The notes below the pieces were generated by a model. The model ran no database searches and had not been told where the DNA came from. It saw only the letters and a program-made list of their open reading frames with translations. A DNA stretch of 64,000 bases, taken from positions 124,001 through 188,000 of the forward strand of contig NZ_CAJHCQ010000001.1 of the NCBI RefSeq assembly GCF_904848665.1, given 5' to 3'. Source of the DNA: Paraburkholderia hiiakae (GTDB lineage Bacteria > Pseudomonadota > Gammaproteobacteria > Burkholderiales > Burkholderiaceae). Below are positions 17,186 through 26,433 of this stretch, piece by piece (position 1 is the stretch's first letter; every line of letters starts with the position of its first letter). The position numbers and the translations under genes are program-made.

Positions 17186-19558
17186 ATGAGCGCCACCCGG
17201 GGGCCGTTCTCGCGCGATTCGAGCCTGCGCAACGCGCCCGGCCCGGCGTATACGCGTCCGCGCGCGCTGCTCGCCATTCCGCTGCTCGGTGTGCTGGTGC
17301 TCGTGCTGCTGTGGGCTGTGATCTTCACGCGCCTCTCGGTCGAGAAGGAAGCGACCATGCGCGAGGCCACGGCCTCGGCGGCCATTCTCTCGGCGGCGCT
17401 CGAACAACACACCGTCAAGGCGATTCACCAGGTCGACCAGATCACGCGCTTCGTGAAGTACGAGTTCGAGAAGTCGCCGGGCCGCTTCGATCTCGCGAGC
17501 ACCGTCGAGAAAGGTGTGGTGCAGAGCGACTCGCTCGTGCAGGTGTCGATCATCGACGAGCACGGCACGCTCATCGCCAACACGGCCGACCCAAACCCCA
17601 AACCCATCGATCTCTCGGACCGCGAGCACTTCAGGGTGCACGAGCACGAGAACGACGATCAGCTCTATATCAGCAAGCCGGTGCTCGGCCGCGTGTCCGG
17701 CCACTGGACCCTGCAGATGACGCGCCGCCTCAATCACCCGGACGGCTCGTTCGCGGGCGTGGTGGTGGTGTCGGAAGACCCGAGCTACTTCACGAGCGAC
17801 TTCTACAACAACGCCGCGATCGGCCGTGACGGCGTGATCGCCGTGATCTCGGATAGCGGCGCCGTGCTGGCGCGCCGCACGGGCAGCGCCGATCGCGCGA
17901 ACGGCACGTTCTCCGCGAGCGGCGTGTATCCCATTTCAGAGCACGTGTCGGGCACCTACGTCGACCCGATCGATCACGTCACGCGCATCGTCTCGTATCG
18001 CCACATCGACGGCTATCCGCTAGCCGTGCTGGTCGGCCTCTCGCAAGCCGAGGAGTTCGCCGACTACAACCACACGCGCGACGTCTACCTGATGATGGCG
18101 ACGTTCATCTCGCTCGCCATGCTCTCGTTCTTCGCCGTGGCCACAGGGTTGATCGGCAAGCTGCTCGGGCGCGAGCGCGAGATGTCGCAACTCGTGCAGT
18201 ACGACCTGCTCACAGGCCTGCCCAACCGCTACGCCACGCTGCAACGTCTGCGCCACGAAGTCTCGCAGCCGGGCAACCTCGGGCGCCTCGCCATTCTCTT
18301 CATCGACCTCGACAACTTCAAGACCGTCAACGACACGCTCGGCCACAACGCCGGCGACATCGTGCTGCAGATGAGCGCCGCACGCCTCGCCGACGCCGTG
18401 GGCGGCGCGGGCACGCTCGCGCGCATCGGCGGCGACGAGTTCGTGGTGATCGTGAAGGGCGACGACATCGAAAAGCGCGCCATCGCGCTCGCCGAGGCTA
18501 CCAACGCCGCCTTCACGCATCCGTTCGACGTGCGCGGCAGCGCCTTCGTGTTGCATGCGAGCACGGGCATCGCGCTCTTCGCGGTCGCGCATGAGAGCGA
18601 AATCGATCTGCTCAAGAAGGCCGACCTCGCGATGTACGCCGCGAAGGAGGCCGGACGCAACTGCTTTCGCTTCTACTCGCCGCAACTCGCCCACCGCGCC
18701 GATCATCTGATGAAGTGGGAGCAGCAACTGCGCGTCGCGCTCGCGGAAGACCAGCTCTTCCTCGCCTACCAGCCGAAGATCGATTTGCGCCGACGCTGCA
18801 TCACCGGATTCGAGGCGCTCGTGCGCTGGAACCATCCGCAATACGGACTCATTCCCGCGGGCGAATTCATTCCGGTGGCCGAATCCACGGGCCTCATCGT
18901 GCCTGTGGGCGACTTCGTGATCCGCACCGCCTGCGCTCAGCTCGCTCAGTGGCAACAGCAAGGCTATGAGTCGCTCACGCTCGCCATCAACATCTCGGCC
19001 GTGCAGTTCTGGCGCGGCGACCTCTACGAGACCGTTGCGCACGCAATCGAAGAAACCGGCATCGCCGCGCACCGGCTCGAACTCGAGATCACCGAAACCG
19101 CGATGATGGAGTATCCGGAGCTGGTGTCGGAGAAGATCTTCGCGTTGAAGCGTCTTGGCGTGCGCGTTGCGCTCGACGACTTCGGCACCGGCTATTCGTC
19201 GCTCTCATATCTGAACCGCTTCGCCGTCGACACGCTCAAGGTCGACCGCTCGTTCGTGCAGGCCATTCCCGCGGACCGCAGCGTGTGCGTGATGGTCTCC
19301 GCGATCGTCAATCTCGCGCGCTCGCTCGGGCTCACGGTGGTCGTCGAGGGTACCGAAACCGAAGAGCAGATCGCATGGCTTTCCGCGCTCGGGCCGATCG
19401 AGGCACAGGGCTTCCTGTTCTCGCGTCCTGTGCCGGTGGAAGGCGTGGCCGCGCTGATCGAGCGCTTCGGCGTGTGCAGCGCGACGCTGCCGGGCACGCA
19501 AGCCGCGCGCGAAGATCACCGCAACGAGCGCCTGAGCGACGCGCCGCAATCGCGCTGA
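17186..19558 (+). CDS. Membrane GGDEF-EAL cyclic-di-GMP protein with periplasmic PDC-type sensor
   Basis: A 790-residue protein. TM1 (about 27-48) and TM2 (about 300-324) flank a periplasmic double-PDC-like sensor of about 250 residues. The GGDEF domain has an intact GGDEF at about 414 and DLDNFKTVNDTLGHNAGD. The EAL domain starts at about 535 with FEALVRW, and DDFGTGYSSLSYL carries metal ligands. Both catalytic motifs look intact, so it could make or degrade c-di-GMP. No RxxD inhibitory site lies five residues before GGDEF. The Met at 17186 is chosen because it starts just before the cytoplasmic leader of TM1; an ATG-poor leader upstream is not convincing. It is followed closely by chrA. Confidence 0.9.
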   Translation: MSATRGPFSRDSSLRNAPGPAYTRPRALLAIPLLGVLVLVLLWAVIFTRLSVEKEATMREATASAAILSAALEQHTVKAIHQVDQITRFVKYEFEKSPGRFDLASTVEKGVVQSDSLVQVSIIDEHGTLIANTADPNPKPIDLSDREHFRVHEHENDDQLYISKPVLGRVSGHWTLQMTRRLNHPDGSFAGVVVVSEDPSYFTSDFYNNAAIGRDGVIAVISDSGAVLARRTGSADRANGTFSASGVYPISEHVSGTYVDPIDHVTRIVSYRHIDGYPLAVLVGLSQAEEFADYNHTRDVYLMMATFISLAMLSFFAVATGLIGKLLGREREMSQLVQYDLLTGLPNRYATLQRLRHEVSQPGNLGRLAILFIDLDNFKTVNDTLGHNAGDIVLQMSAARLADAVGGAGTLARIGGDEFVVIVKGDDIEKRAIALAEATNAAFTHPFDVRGSAFVLHASTGIALFAVAHESEIDLLKKADLAMYAAKEAGRNCFRFYSPQLAHRADHLMKWEQQLRVALAEDQLFLAYQPKIDLRRRCITGFEALVRWNHPQYGLIPAGEFIPVAESTGLIVPVGDFVIRTACAQLAQWQQQGYESLTLAINISAVQFWRGDLYETVAHAIEETGIAAHRLELEITETAMMEYPELVSEKIFALKRLGVRVALDDFGTGYSSLSYLNRFAVDTLKVDRSFVQAIPADRSVCVMVSAIVNLARSLGLTVVVEGTETEEQIAWLSALGPIEAQGFLFSRPVPVEGVAALIERFGVCSATLPGTQAAREDHRNERLSDAPQSR

Positions 19559-19660
19559 CGTTTGCCATTGCGAATGGTTGCGCGCATTTTCTGCGCAGTT
19601 TCCGGTGACGTCCGCGAGCCGCGTGCCTTCGCGCACAGACGCATACGCACCCTCGCACGC

Positions 19661-20890
19661 ATGATGCATGCCATGCAAACCCGCACCGACGAAGCGATCG
19701 CGGCGCCTGATACGGGCAAATTCCGCGACAACGACGAACCGCTCCTGACGCTCTTTCGCGTCGTGCTGACCGTTTCCGCGGTCTCGTGGGGCGGCCTGGC
19801 ACTCATGGCGCAACTGGAGCAGCACTACGTGGAGCGCGAGGCGCGGCTCACGCAAACCGCGTTCTCGGATCTGGTCGCACTCGCCTGGATGGTGCCGGGT
19901 CCGGTGGGCTGCAACGTCGCGGTGCAACTCGGCCACGCGCTGCGCGGGCGCGCGGGCGCCTGGGTCGCGGGCGTGGCGAGCGTGCTGCCCTTCTTCGCGC
20001 TGATGACGGTGTTCGCCATCTTCTACCGCACGCCGCTCGTGCACGCGGTTGCCTCACGCACGCTGCTCGACCATTTCAGCGTAGTGCTCGCCATGCTGAT
20101 CGGCGTGACCTGGTACCGGCAAACCCGCGCGCTCGTGCGTGGCCCGCTCGAATGGGGCGTGGCGCTTGCGGCCTGCGCGACGCTCGCGCTCGCCGCGAGC
20201 GCCGCGGCGTACGTGGCGATTCTCCTTGTCGCGTTTGCCGCGGGCTGGCTCGCGAGCCCTGTGCCTTCGCAGCGGCTCGAATTGCGCGTGACGCGGCGCG
20301 ACGTGCAGTTGCTTGCCGCGCTTGCTGCGCTGATCGTCGTGTTCGCGCTGCCGCTGCCGCACCCGCTCGACTCGGCGCTGCTCTGGCCGCGTCTCGCGGG
20401 CGCGGGTATGACGCTGTTCGGCGGCGGCTTTTCTGCGCTGCCCGTGTTGAAAACGCTGTTCGTCACGCCGGCGGTGGGCATCACCAACGACGACTTCACG
20501 CTGGCGTTCACGCTCTCCCCGCTTTCGCCGGGGCCGCTGCTGAACGTGGTGCCCTTCTTCGGCTATCTCGTGGATGGCTGGGTCGGCGCGCTCGTCGCCA
20601 CGCTCGCGCTCTTCGTGCCTTCGGGCTGCCTCGTCGTGCTCGCGCGGCGGCACCTGCACCGCATGAAGGCGAACCCGCGCTTCGAGCACGCCATGCGCGT
20701 GCTGCGCGCCGCGACCACCGCGTTTCTCGCGATCGCCGTCTGGCATATCGCGCGACACGTGCCGCTACATCCGTCGTATCTGCTGACGGCCATGTTCTCG
20801 GCGATGTGCTTCGGCAAACTCAAGCTCCCCGCTTACGCGGTCTACGCGACGGTCGGGCTTGCGTGCGGGGTGTGGCTGCTTTGGGCCTGA
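19661..20890 (+). CDS. chrA: Chromate transporter ChrA
   Basis: A 409-residue CHR-family inner-membrane protein with two homologous halves (long-chain type). The first half has SAVSWGGLALMAQLEQHYV and LVALAWMVPGPVGCNVAVQLGH with the family PGP motif. The second has GAGMTLFGGGFSALPVLKTL and TLSPLSPGPLLNVVPFFGYL with a second PGP. ChrA proteins expel chromate, though many homologues may handle other oxyanions. Three possible ATG starts lie at 19661, 19664 and 19673 without a clear ribosome binding site; I use the first. Confidence 0.88.
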   Translation: MMHAMQTRTDEAIAAPDTGKFRDNDEPLLTLFRVVLTVSAVSWGGLALMAQLEQHYVEREARLTQTAFSDLVALAWMVPGPVGCNVAVQLGHALRGRAGAWVAGVASVLPFFALMTVFAIFYRTPLVHAVASRTLLDHFSVVLAMLIGVTWYRQTRALVRGPLEWGVALAACATLALAASAAAYVAILLVAFAAGWLASPVPSQRLELRVTRRDVQLLAALAALIVVFALPLPHPLDSALLWPRLAGAGMTLFGGGFSALPVLKTLFVTPAVGITNDDFTLAFTLSPLSPGPLLNVVPFFGYLVDGWVGALVATLALFVPSGCLVVLARRHLHRMKANPRFEHAMRVLRAATTAFLAIAVWHIARHVPLHPSYLLTAMFSAMCFGKLKLPAYAVYATVGLACGVWLLWA

Positions 20891-20936
20891 CGTGTGGGCC
20901 TGATGCGTGGGCGTGAAGCGCAAGCTCATGCGCTGA

Positions 20937-21959
20937 TCAGCGCGCCCCCGTGAAGCCGCCGAAGAACGCGCGCGCGTTGTCTTCGAGACTTTCGAGGTGA
21001 TAGCCGCCTTCCTGCACGATGACCGAAGGCAGGCCGAGCGCGCCGATCGCCGTGCCGAGCTGCCCAAACCCTTCGGTGCTCACGGCAACCTTCGACTGCG
21101 GATCGTCCTTGTAGATGTCGAAGCCGAGCGCAAGTACGAGCGCGTCCGGCTCGAAGCGCTTGAGAACGCGCAGCGCCGCCTCCACGCGCTCGAAGAAGAC
21201 GGCTTCGGACGCGCCATGCGGCATCGGCAGATTGACGTTGTAGCCCTCGCCCACGCCATTGCCGCGCTCGTCCTCGTAGCCCGCGACCACGGGATAGAAG
21301 TTGGTCGGATCGCCATGGATCGAGATGTAGAGCACGTCGCTGCGGCCATAGAAGATTTCCTGCACGCCCTGGCCGTGGTGCATGTCGCTATCGAGGATCG
21401 CCACGCGCTTGAACCGGCTGCGCAGCGACTGCGCCGCGATAGCCGCGTTGTTCAGATAGCAGAAGCCACCCGCCGCGTCCGCGCGGGCATGATGGCCAGG
21501 CGGACGTGAAAGCGCGTACGACTCGCGCGCGCCATCGCTTACGCACGCCGCAGCGGCCAACGCGCTTTGCGCCGACCAGTAGGCCGCGCGCCACGTATTT
21601 GCACCCACGGGGCAGCTGCCATCCGCGAGATAGCGCGCCGCTTGCGCGAGTACGCCGCGCAGCGGATTCGGCTCGCGCACGTAGATGTTCGACATCACCT
21701 CTTCGCCCCAGTCTTCGGGCACGCGCTTCCATTCCGTGTGCGCTTCTTCGAGAAAGCGCAGATAGTTCATGTCGTGCACGGCGGCGATGGGAGCCGTGCC
21801 GAAGTCGGCGGGCGCCTTCACGTCGAAGCCGAGCGAGCGCGCCGCGGCAACGAGATGCTCGGCGCGCTGCGGCACTTCCTGCGGCTCACGTAACTGGCCG
21901 CGCGAAAAATAGGCGCGCGGATGGTGCAGCAGCTGATCGGGATGAAACCAGGTTTTCAT
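20937..21959 (-). CDS. Histone-deacetylase-family amidohydrolase (acetylpolyamine deacetylase-like)
   Basis: A 340-residue zinc amidohydrolase of the arginase/HDAC fold. It has RPPGHHARADAAGGFCYLNN (about 155-175) with the paired His, ILDSDMHHGQGVQEIFY with Asp and His zinc ligands, and ALGFDIYKDDP, where the third ligand Asp sits. Bacterial members of this branch deacetylate acetylpolyamines or acetylated small amines rather than histones. The Met at 21959 has an AAGGAG site. It begins 23 bases after the carbamoylase-like gene, so the two are almost certainly cotranscribed. Confidence 0.88.
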   Translation of the reverse strand: MKTWFHPDQLLHHPRAYFSRGQLREPQEVPQRAEHLVAAARSLGFDVKAPADFGTAPIAAVHDMNYLRFLEEAHTEWKRVPEDWGEEVMSNIYVREPNPLRGVLAQAARYLADGSCPVGANTWRAAYWSAQSALAAAACVSDGARESYALSRPPGHHARADAAGGFCYLNNAAIAAQSLRSRFKRVAILDSDMHHGQGVQEIFYGRSDVLYISIHGDPTNFYPVVAGYEDERGNGVGEGYNVNLPMPHGASEAVFFERVEAALRVLKRFEPDALVLALGFDIYKDDPQSKVAVSTEGFGQLGTAIGALGLPSVIVQEGGYHLESLEDNARAFFGGFTGAR

Positions 21960-21982
21960 GTTCAGTTCTCCTTCTATTTTTC

Positions 21983-23248
21983 TCACGCATCGGCGGCGGC
22001 GTCGGCGGCCACGCGCACGCCCGCGCGCGCCGCGACGGCGTTGAGCAGTACGTTCGCGCCAGCCGTGACGTCTTCCGGCAGGGCGTCCTCGGCTTCGTTG
22101 TGCGACAGACCGTCCACGCAGGGAATGAACACCATCGCGCTCGGGCAGTAGCGCGCGAGGTGGATCGCGTCGTGACCCGCACCGCTCACGATACGCTCGT
22201 GCGGATAGCCAAAGCGCTGCGTCGCTTCAGCAACCAGCGCGACGCACTGCGCGTCGAACGGCGTGGCCGGGCTCGTCCAGCAATGCGCGATCTGCACGCC
22301 GAGGCCACGCGCCGCGGCCACCTCCGCGCATAACGCGCGCAAGTCGCGCTCCATCGCGTCGAGCTGCGCATCGTCGGGATGGCGTAGATCGACCGTGAAG
22401 GTCAGATTCGCCGCGATCGTGTTGCGCGACGAATTCGCGATCTGCGCCTGGCCGATCGTCACGAGGCCGAGCGGCGCGTAGCGCGCCATCACGCGCTCGA
22501 TGTCGAGCGACATTTGCGCCGCGCCGAACCACGCATCCTTGCGATAGCGCATGGGCGTCGTGCCCGCATGCGCGGCCACGCCCGTCACCTTCACATCGAA
22601 CCAGCGGATCGCCTGGCCACCCGTCACGACGCCGATGGTCGTGCCGTTCGCCTCGAGAATCGGGCCCTGCTCGATATGGGCTTCGAAGTAGGCGTCGACG
22701 GCCACGCCTTGCACGGCGCGCGTGCCGCGCGCGCCGCATGCGTCGAGCGCGGCGCCGAGCGTCACGCCATCGGCATCCGTGCGCGCCAGTGCGTCCGCCA
22801 GCGTCATCGCACCCGTGAACACCGCCGAGCCCAGCATCGCCGGCGTGAAGCGCGCGCCCTCCTCGTTGGTCCACGAGCAGATCTCAATGGGCTTCACGGT
22901 CCGTGCGCCCGCGTCGTTGAGCGCGCGCACGACTTCGAGCGCCGCGAGCACGCCGTACACGCCATCGAAGCGACCGCCTTCGGGCTGCGTGTCGAGGTGG
23001 CTGCCCATCAGCACGGGCGCGGCCTGCGCGTCATCGCCTTCGCGGCGCGCGAACAGGTTCCCCACTTCGTCGGTCCACACCGTCATGCCCGCCTCGCGGC
23101 ACCAGCGCGCGAACAGCTCACGACCACGCCGGTCTTCTTCGGTGAGCGCGAGGCGGCGTACGCCTGCCCCTGCCGTCGCGCCGATGCGCGCCATCTCCGA
23201 GAGGCTCGCCCACAGGCGCGGGCCGTCAATCTGCAAAAGGTCTTTCAT
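21983..23248 (-). CDS. M20 family amidase/hydrolase (N-carbamoyl-L-amino acid hydrolase / allantoate amidohydrolase-like)
   Basis: A 421-residue dizinc hydrolase. Metal and catalytic motifs are MGSHLDTQPEGGRFDGVYG (about 80-100), SWTNEEGARF (about 124-133), HIEQGP (about 187-192) and the late SGAGHDA (about 365). This pattern identifies the hydantoinase/carbamoylase subgroup of M20, which splits carbamoyl or ureido groups from amino-acid-like substrates. Start at 23248 (MKDLLQIDG) is preferred over 23260 because GGATGG then forms the binding site; this is not certain. It lies between the MHS transporter and the HDAC-like gene in one leftward cluster. Confidence 0.88.
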   Translation of the reverse strand: MKDLLQIDGPRLWASLSEMARIGATAGAGVRRLALTEEDRRGRELFARWCREAGMTVWTDEVGNLFARREGDDAQAAPVLMGSHLDTQPEGGRFDGVYGVLAALEVVRALNDAGARTVKPIEICSWTNEEGARFTPAMLGSAVFTGAMTLADALARTDADGVTLGAALDACGARGTRAVQGVAVDAYFEAHIEQGPILEANGTTIGVVTGGQAIRWFDVKVTGVAAHAGTTPMRYRKDAWFGAAQMSLDIERVMARYAPLGLVTIGQAQIANSSRNTIAANLTFTVDLRHPDDAQLDAMERDLRALCAEVAAARGLGVQIAHCWTSPATPFDAQCVALVAEATQRFGYPHERIVSGAGHDAIHLARYCPSAMVFIPCVDGLSHNEAEDALPEDVTAGANVLLNAVAARAGVRVAADAAADA

Positions 23249-23304
23249 CGGTCCATCCATTTCAGTCGAACTAATCAGTACACCTGCACAGCATCAGCGC
23301 GCAC

Positions 23305-24624
23305 TCAACGAACACTCAGCGCCTCGGCAGCCGCCTCGTCATGCGCATGCTCGTGGCGGCGCGCGTCGAGCGCGACGATGCACAGGAGCGAGACGCCCGC
23401 GAGGCACGTATAGAACACGGCGAGGGGCCACCACTGCCCCACATAGTGATGCGCGAGCCACGTGCCGACGAGCGGCGTGAGGCCACCCGCGATCGCGCCG
23501 CACACCTGGTAAGAGAGCGAAATCGCGGAGTAGCGCACGCGCGTGGGGAACACGCCCGAAACGAAGCCCGCGATCACCGAATAGAAGCTCGCCATGCAGA
23601 CCACGGCGATCGCGATGCCGATCACCATCGGCACGACCTTGCCGCTTTGCACGAGCACGAACATCGGATACGGCGAGAGCATCGCGGCCGTGGCGGCCCA
23701 CTTGAGGAAGCGCGCGCCGCCCAGGCGTTCCGCGAGCCAGGCGGCGAGCGGCTGCACGAGGAACTGGATGATCGCGACCGCGAACAGACAATCGAGAATG
23801 AGCGAGCGCGTGATGCCGACGTACTGCGTGGTGTACGCGATCATGAACGTGTTGGTGAAGTACACGCCCGCAATGCCGATGGTATTCGCACCAATGCACA
23901 ACAGCACGAGGCCCCACGACGAGCGGAACACTTCGGCGACGGGCAGCTTGAGCGTGCGACGCTGGTCCTTGAGCTTCTCGAACTCGGGCGATTCGTTGAC
24001 GCCGAGCCGGATCATGATGCCGACCACGAGCAGCACCGCCGAAACGAGGAACGGCAGACGCCAGCCCCACGAAAGAAAGTCGGCCTTGTCGAGCGAGGTG
24101 ACCGAGCGGAACGCCAGCAGCGAGAGGATCAGCCCCGCGGGCGAACCCAACTGCGCAAACGAAGCGAAGAACGTGCGGCGGCCTTCGGGCGCATGCTCAC
24201 CCGCCATCAGGACGGCGCCGCCCCACTCGCCGCCCACGGCGATGCCCTGCACCACGCGCAGCAGCACGAGCAGCACTGGCGCGAGCATGCCCACGCTCGC
24301 GTACGAAGGCAGCAGGCCGACACAGACGGTGGCGACGCCCATCATCATCAGCGTGGTCATGAGCGCTTTCTTGCGGCCGATCCGGTCGCCCAGGTGGCCG
24401 AAGATCAGGCCGCCAAGCGGGCGCGCGAAAAAGCCGACGGCGAAGGTCGCGAACGACGCCATCGTGCTCACGAAACGATCTTCGGAAGGGAAATACAGTT
24501 CGCCGAACACCAGCGCGGCGGCCGTGGCGTAGATGTAGAAGTCGTACCACTCGATCATCGTGCCGATGAACGCTGCGGCGGCGGCGCGCACTGGCTGCCG
24601 GGTGCTGGGTTGTGGGTTAGCCAT
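23305..24624 (-). CDS. MHS-type MFS transporter (metabolite:H+ symporter)
   Basis: A 439-residue transporter with 12 predicted membrane segments. IGTMIEWYDFYIYATAAALV near the N-terminus, FARPLGGLIFGHLGDRIGRK (the MFS loop 2-3 motif) and GGEWGGAVLMAGEHAPEGRR are typical of the metabolite:H+ symporter branch (shikimate, alpha-ketoglutarate, proline/betaine). Substrate is unknown, but the neighbours suggest an acetylated or carbamoylated amine or amino acid. Start at 24624 has a GGAGA site. It is divergent from the LysR gene. Confidence 0.9.
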   Translation of the reverse strand: MANPQPSTRQPVRAAAAAFIGTMIEWYDFYIYATAAALVFGELYFPSEDRFVSTMASFATFAVGFFARPLGGLIFGHLGDRIGRKKALMTTLMMMGVATVCVGLLPSYASVGMLAPVLLVLLRVVQGIAVGGEWGGAVLMAGEHAPEGRRTFFASFAQLGSPAGLILSLLAFRSVTSLDKADFLSWGWRLPFLVSAVLLVVGIMIRLGVNESPEFEKLKDQRRTLKLPVAEVFRSSWGLVLLCIGANTIGIAGVYFTNTFMIAYTTQYVGITRSLILDCLFAVAIIQFLVQPLAAWLAERLGGARFLKWAATAAMLSPYPMFVLVQSGKVVPMVIGIAIAVVCMASFYSVIAGFVSGVFPTRVRYSAISLSYQVCGAIAGGLTPLVGTWLAHHYVGQWWPLAVFYTCLAGVSLLCIVALDARRHEHAHDEAAAEALSVR

Positions 24625-24704
24625 GCGTCGGTCTCCGTCAGGCGCGTTTGGGATGAATTTGCGTTGCATATACGCTTTATCGCTAGCCACAAATCATTAG
24701 TCAA

Positions 24705-24745
24705 ATTTCGCGTTATTATTCAGCGCATAACTTTTGCTAATACCC
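24705..24745. promoter_or_regulatory. Candidate LysR operator in the divergent promoter
   Basis: An AT-rich stretch in the 151-base gap carries the inverted repeat GTTAT (24712-24716), N10, ATAAC (24727-24731), close to the T-N11-A arrangement of LysR boxes. It is the best candidate site for the divergent regulator. Confidence 0.5.
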
Positions 24746-24775
24746 TTGGCGCAGCACCGCGCCGGGAGACCGCCC

Positions 24776-25726
24776 ATGCGCGCCGATACCACCCGCTTTC
24801 TCAACGACCGTCTCGACTGGAACCTGCTGCGCACCTATCTCGCGATCATGCAGGAGCGCAGCCTGAGCCGCGCCGCCGCGCGCCTGTACGTCACGCAGCC
24901 GGCCGTGAGCCAGGCGCTCAAGCGCCTCGAAGACGCGCTCGGCCGCAAGCTCATCGAGCGGCGCGGCGCGCAGTTCGTGCCGACCGAGGCGGGCGAAGAG
25001 GTCTATCGCATCGCGAGCGACATCTACGGCACGATTTCCCAGCTCGAAACCGGGCTCGATGAACGCACCGCCGACATCACCGGCTCGATCCGCCTGCTCA
25101 CGGTGAGCCGCATCGAGTCGCGTGTGTACGACGAATTTCTCGCGGAATTCCACACGGCCTACCCGCGCGTCGATCTGCAGATCGAAGTCATGCGCTCGTC
25201 GGACATCATCTCGTCGCTGCTGCAGAAAACCGCGACCGCAGGCTTGAGCCTGTGCCGCACGCCCATCGACAAGCTCGACATGCGCTGCTTTTTGCGCCAG
25301 CGCTATGCGATGTTCTGCGGCCGGCATCACCGGCTCTTCGGGCTTTCGCAACTGACGATGGAGGATCTGCTTGCGGAGAACTTTGTCTCCTTCACGAGCG
25401 ATCAGATCGGCGACAGCCTCTCGCCGCTCACGGTGTTTCGCGACCAGCGCGGCTTCACGGGGCGGATCGTGGCGTCGTCGCCGAGTCTCGATGAAGTGCG
25501 GCGGCTGATCTTCGCGGGCTACGGCATTGGCTGCCTGCCCGAGCATACGGTGCGGGACGATCTGGCGCGGCAGCGCCTGTGGCGGCTGCCGCCGGAGGAA
25601 GGGCTCGTGGACGTCGACATCCACTTGCTGTGGCATCGCGAACGCAAGCGCAATGCGGCCGAAGAAGCGTTCTTCGATGCGATGGAGCGCTGTATGCAGC
25701 GCCATGCGCTCGCGGAGCGGCTGTAG
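24776..25726 (+). CDS. LysR family transcriptional regulator
   Basis: A 316-residue LTTR. The winged helix is at about 13-72: NLLRTYLAIMQERSLSRAAA, YVTQPAVSQALKRLEDALGR, and LIERRGAQFVPTEAGE. A two-lobe effector domain follows, with DITGSIRLLTV at its start. The Met at 24776 follows a GGGAG site and is preferred to one 42 bases upstream. It is divergent from the MHS transporter / M20 / HDAC-like set, which it most likely controls in response to their substrate. Confidence 0.92.
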   Translation: MRADTTRFLNDRLDWNLLRTYLAIMQERSLSRAAARLYVTQPAVSQALKRLEDALGRKLIERRGAQFVPTEAGEEVYRIASDIYGTISQLETGLDERTADITGSIRLLTVSRIESRVYDEFLAEFHTAYPRVDLQIEVMRSSDIISSLLQKTATAGLSLCRTPIDKLDMRCFLRQRYAMFCGRHHRLFGLSQLTMEDLLAENFVSFTSDQIGDSLSPLTVFRDQRGFTGRIVASSPSLDEVRRLIFAGYGIGCLPEHTVRDDLARQRLWRLPPEEGLVDVDIHLLWHRERKRNAAEEAFFDAMERCMQRHALAERL

Positions 25727-25778
25727 AACCTCAGGCGCGGGCCGCGAACGTTGCGGGAGAGACGAACAGAAGCGCGGA

Positions 25779-26237
25779 TCAGAACCCGCGCGCGAGCACG
25801 GCAACGCCGATCGTCACGATGCCCAGCACGAGATTGATGACGACGAGCCGGCGCACGGTACCCACGGCGCGCGCACCGTCGGGCCACTTCTGCGCTTGCA
25901 CGGCGCGGCGAATACGCGGAAACACGGCGAAGCGGATGTGGCCGAAGATCAGCATCATCAGCACGCCCAGGCCCGCCATGGCATGCAGTTGCCAGGTGGC
26001 GTGCTCGCCGCCGAGCTGCATGAGCAGGAAGCCGCCGGAAAGCAGGATCACGATGACCGAGACGCCCACCCAGTTGAAGAAGCGACCGAACACCGATTCG
26101 ATGAGCGGCAGGCGCAGTTGCGGCGAGAGGTCTTCGAGCGCCGGGCGCAGACAGAAGTGCGCGAAGATCATGCCGCCCACCCAGACGGCGACGCCCAGCA
26201 GATGCAGAAAGAGCGCGACTGCGATCGCGTGGCCCAT
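25779..26237 (-). CDS. CopD family membrane protein
   Basis: A 152-residue protein with four predicted membrane segments. Residues 3-24 read HAIAVALFLHLLGVAVWVGG, followed by FAHFCLRPAL, and the second half has QLHAMAGLGVLMMLIFGHIR. The conserved His residues in TM1 and TM3 match the CopD domain of copper-resistance proteins and related heme-binding or cytochrome b561-like proteins. This is a stand-alone short form with no CopC domain. A hairpin repeat lies about 120-180 bases upstream. Confidence 0.8.
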   Translation of the reverse strand: MGHAIAVALFLHLLGVAVWVGGMIFAHFCLRPALEDLSPQLRLPLIESVFGRFFNWVGVSVIVILLSGGFLLMQLGGEHATWQLHAMAGLGVLMMLIFGHIRFAVFPRIRRAVQAQKWPDGARAVGTVRRLVVINLVLGIVTIGVAVLARGF

Positions 26238-26357
26238 GCTTGAATTCCCTCGTAACGTGTAATTATCTGGCGCACGTGGACGGGAGCGCTCCCGTCTCAT
26301 GCGTTGTGCGCGGCATTATTCCATGCCGAGCAGCGATTTGCGCCGGATATGTGTCGA

Positions 26358-26416
26358 CCGGAGTTAGCGCTTTAGCACTTTGCGATCCGGAGTTAGTGCT
26401 TTAGCACTTACTCCGG
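26358..26416. repeat. Dispersed hairpin repeat, one complete and one partial copy
   Basis: The complete copy at 26387-26416 is a near-perfect palindrome (arms CCGGAGTTAGTGCT / AGCACTTACTCCGG). A partial copy at 26358-26380 (CCGGAGTTAGCGCTTTAGCA) lies directly before it. A variant of the same hairpin is at 57176-57205. It sits between copD and parC and would fall in the copD leader or act as a parC 3' hairpin. Confidence 0.7.
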
Positions 26417-26433
26417 TCCCACGCACAGCGCCT

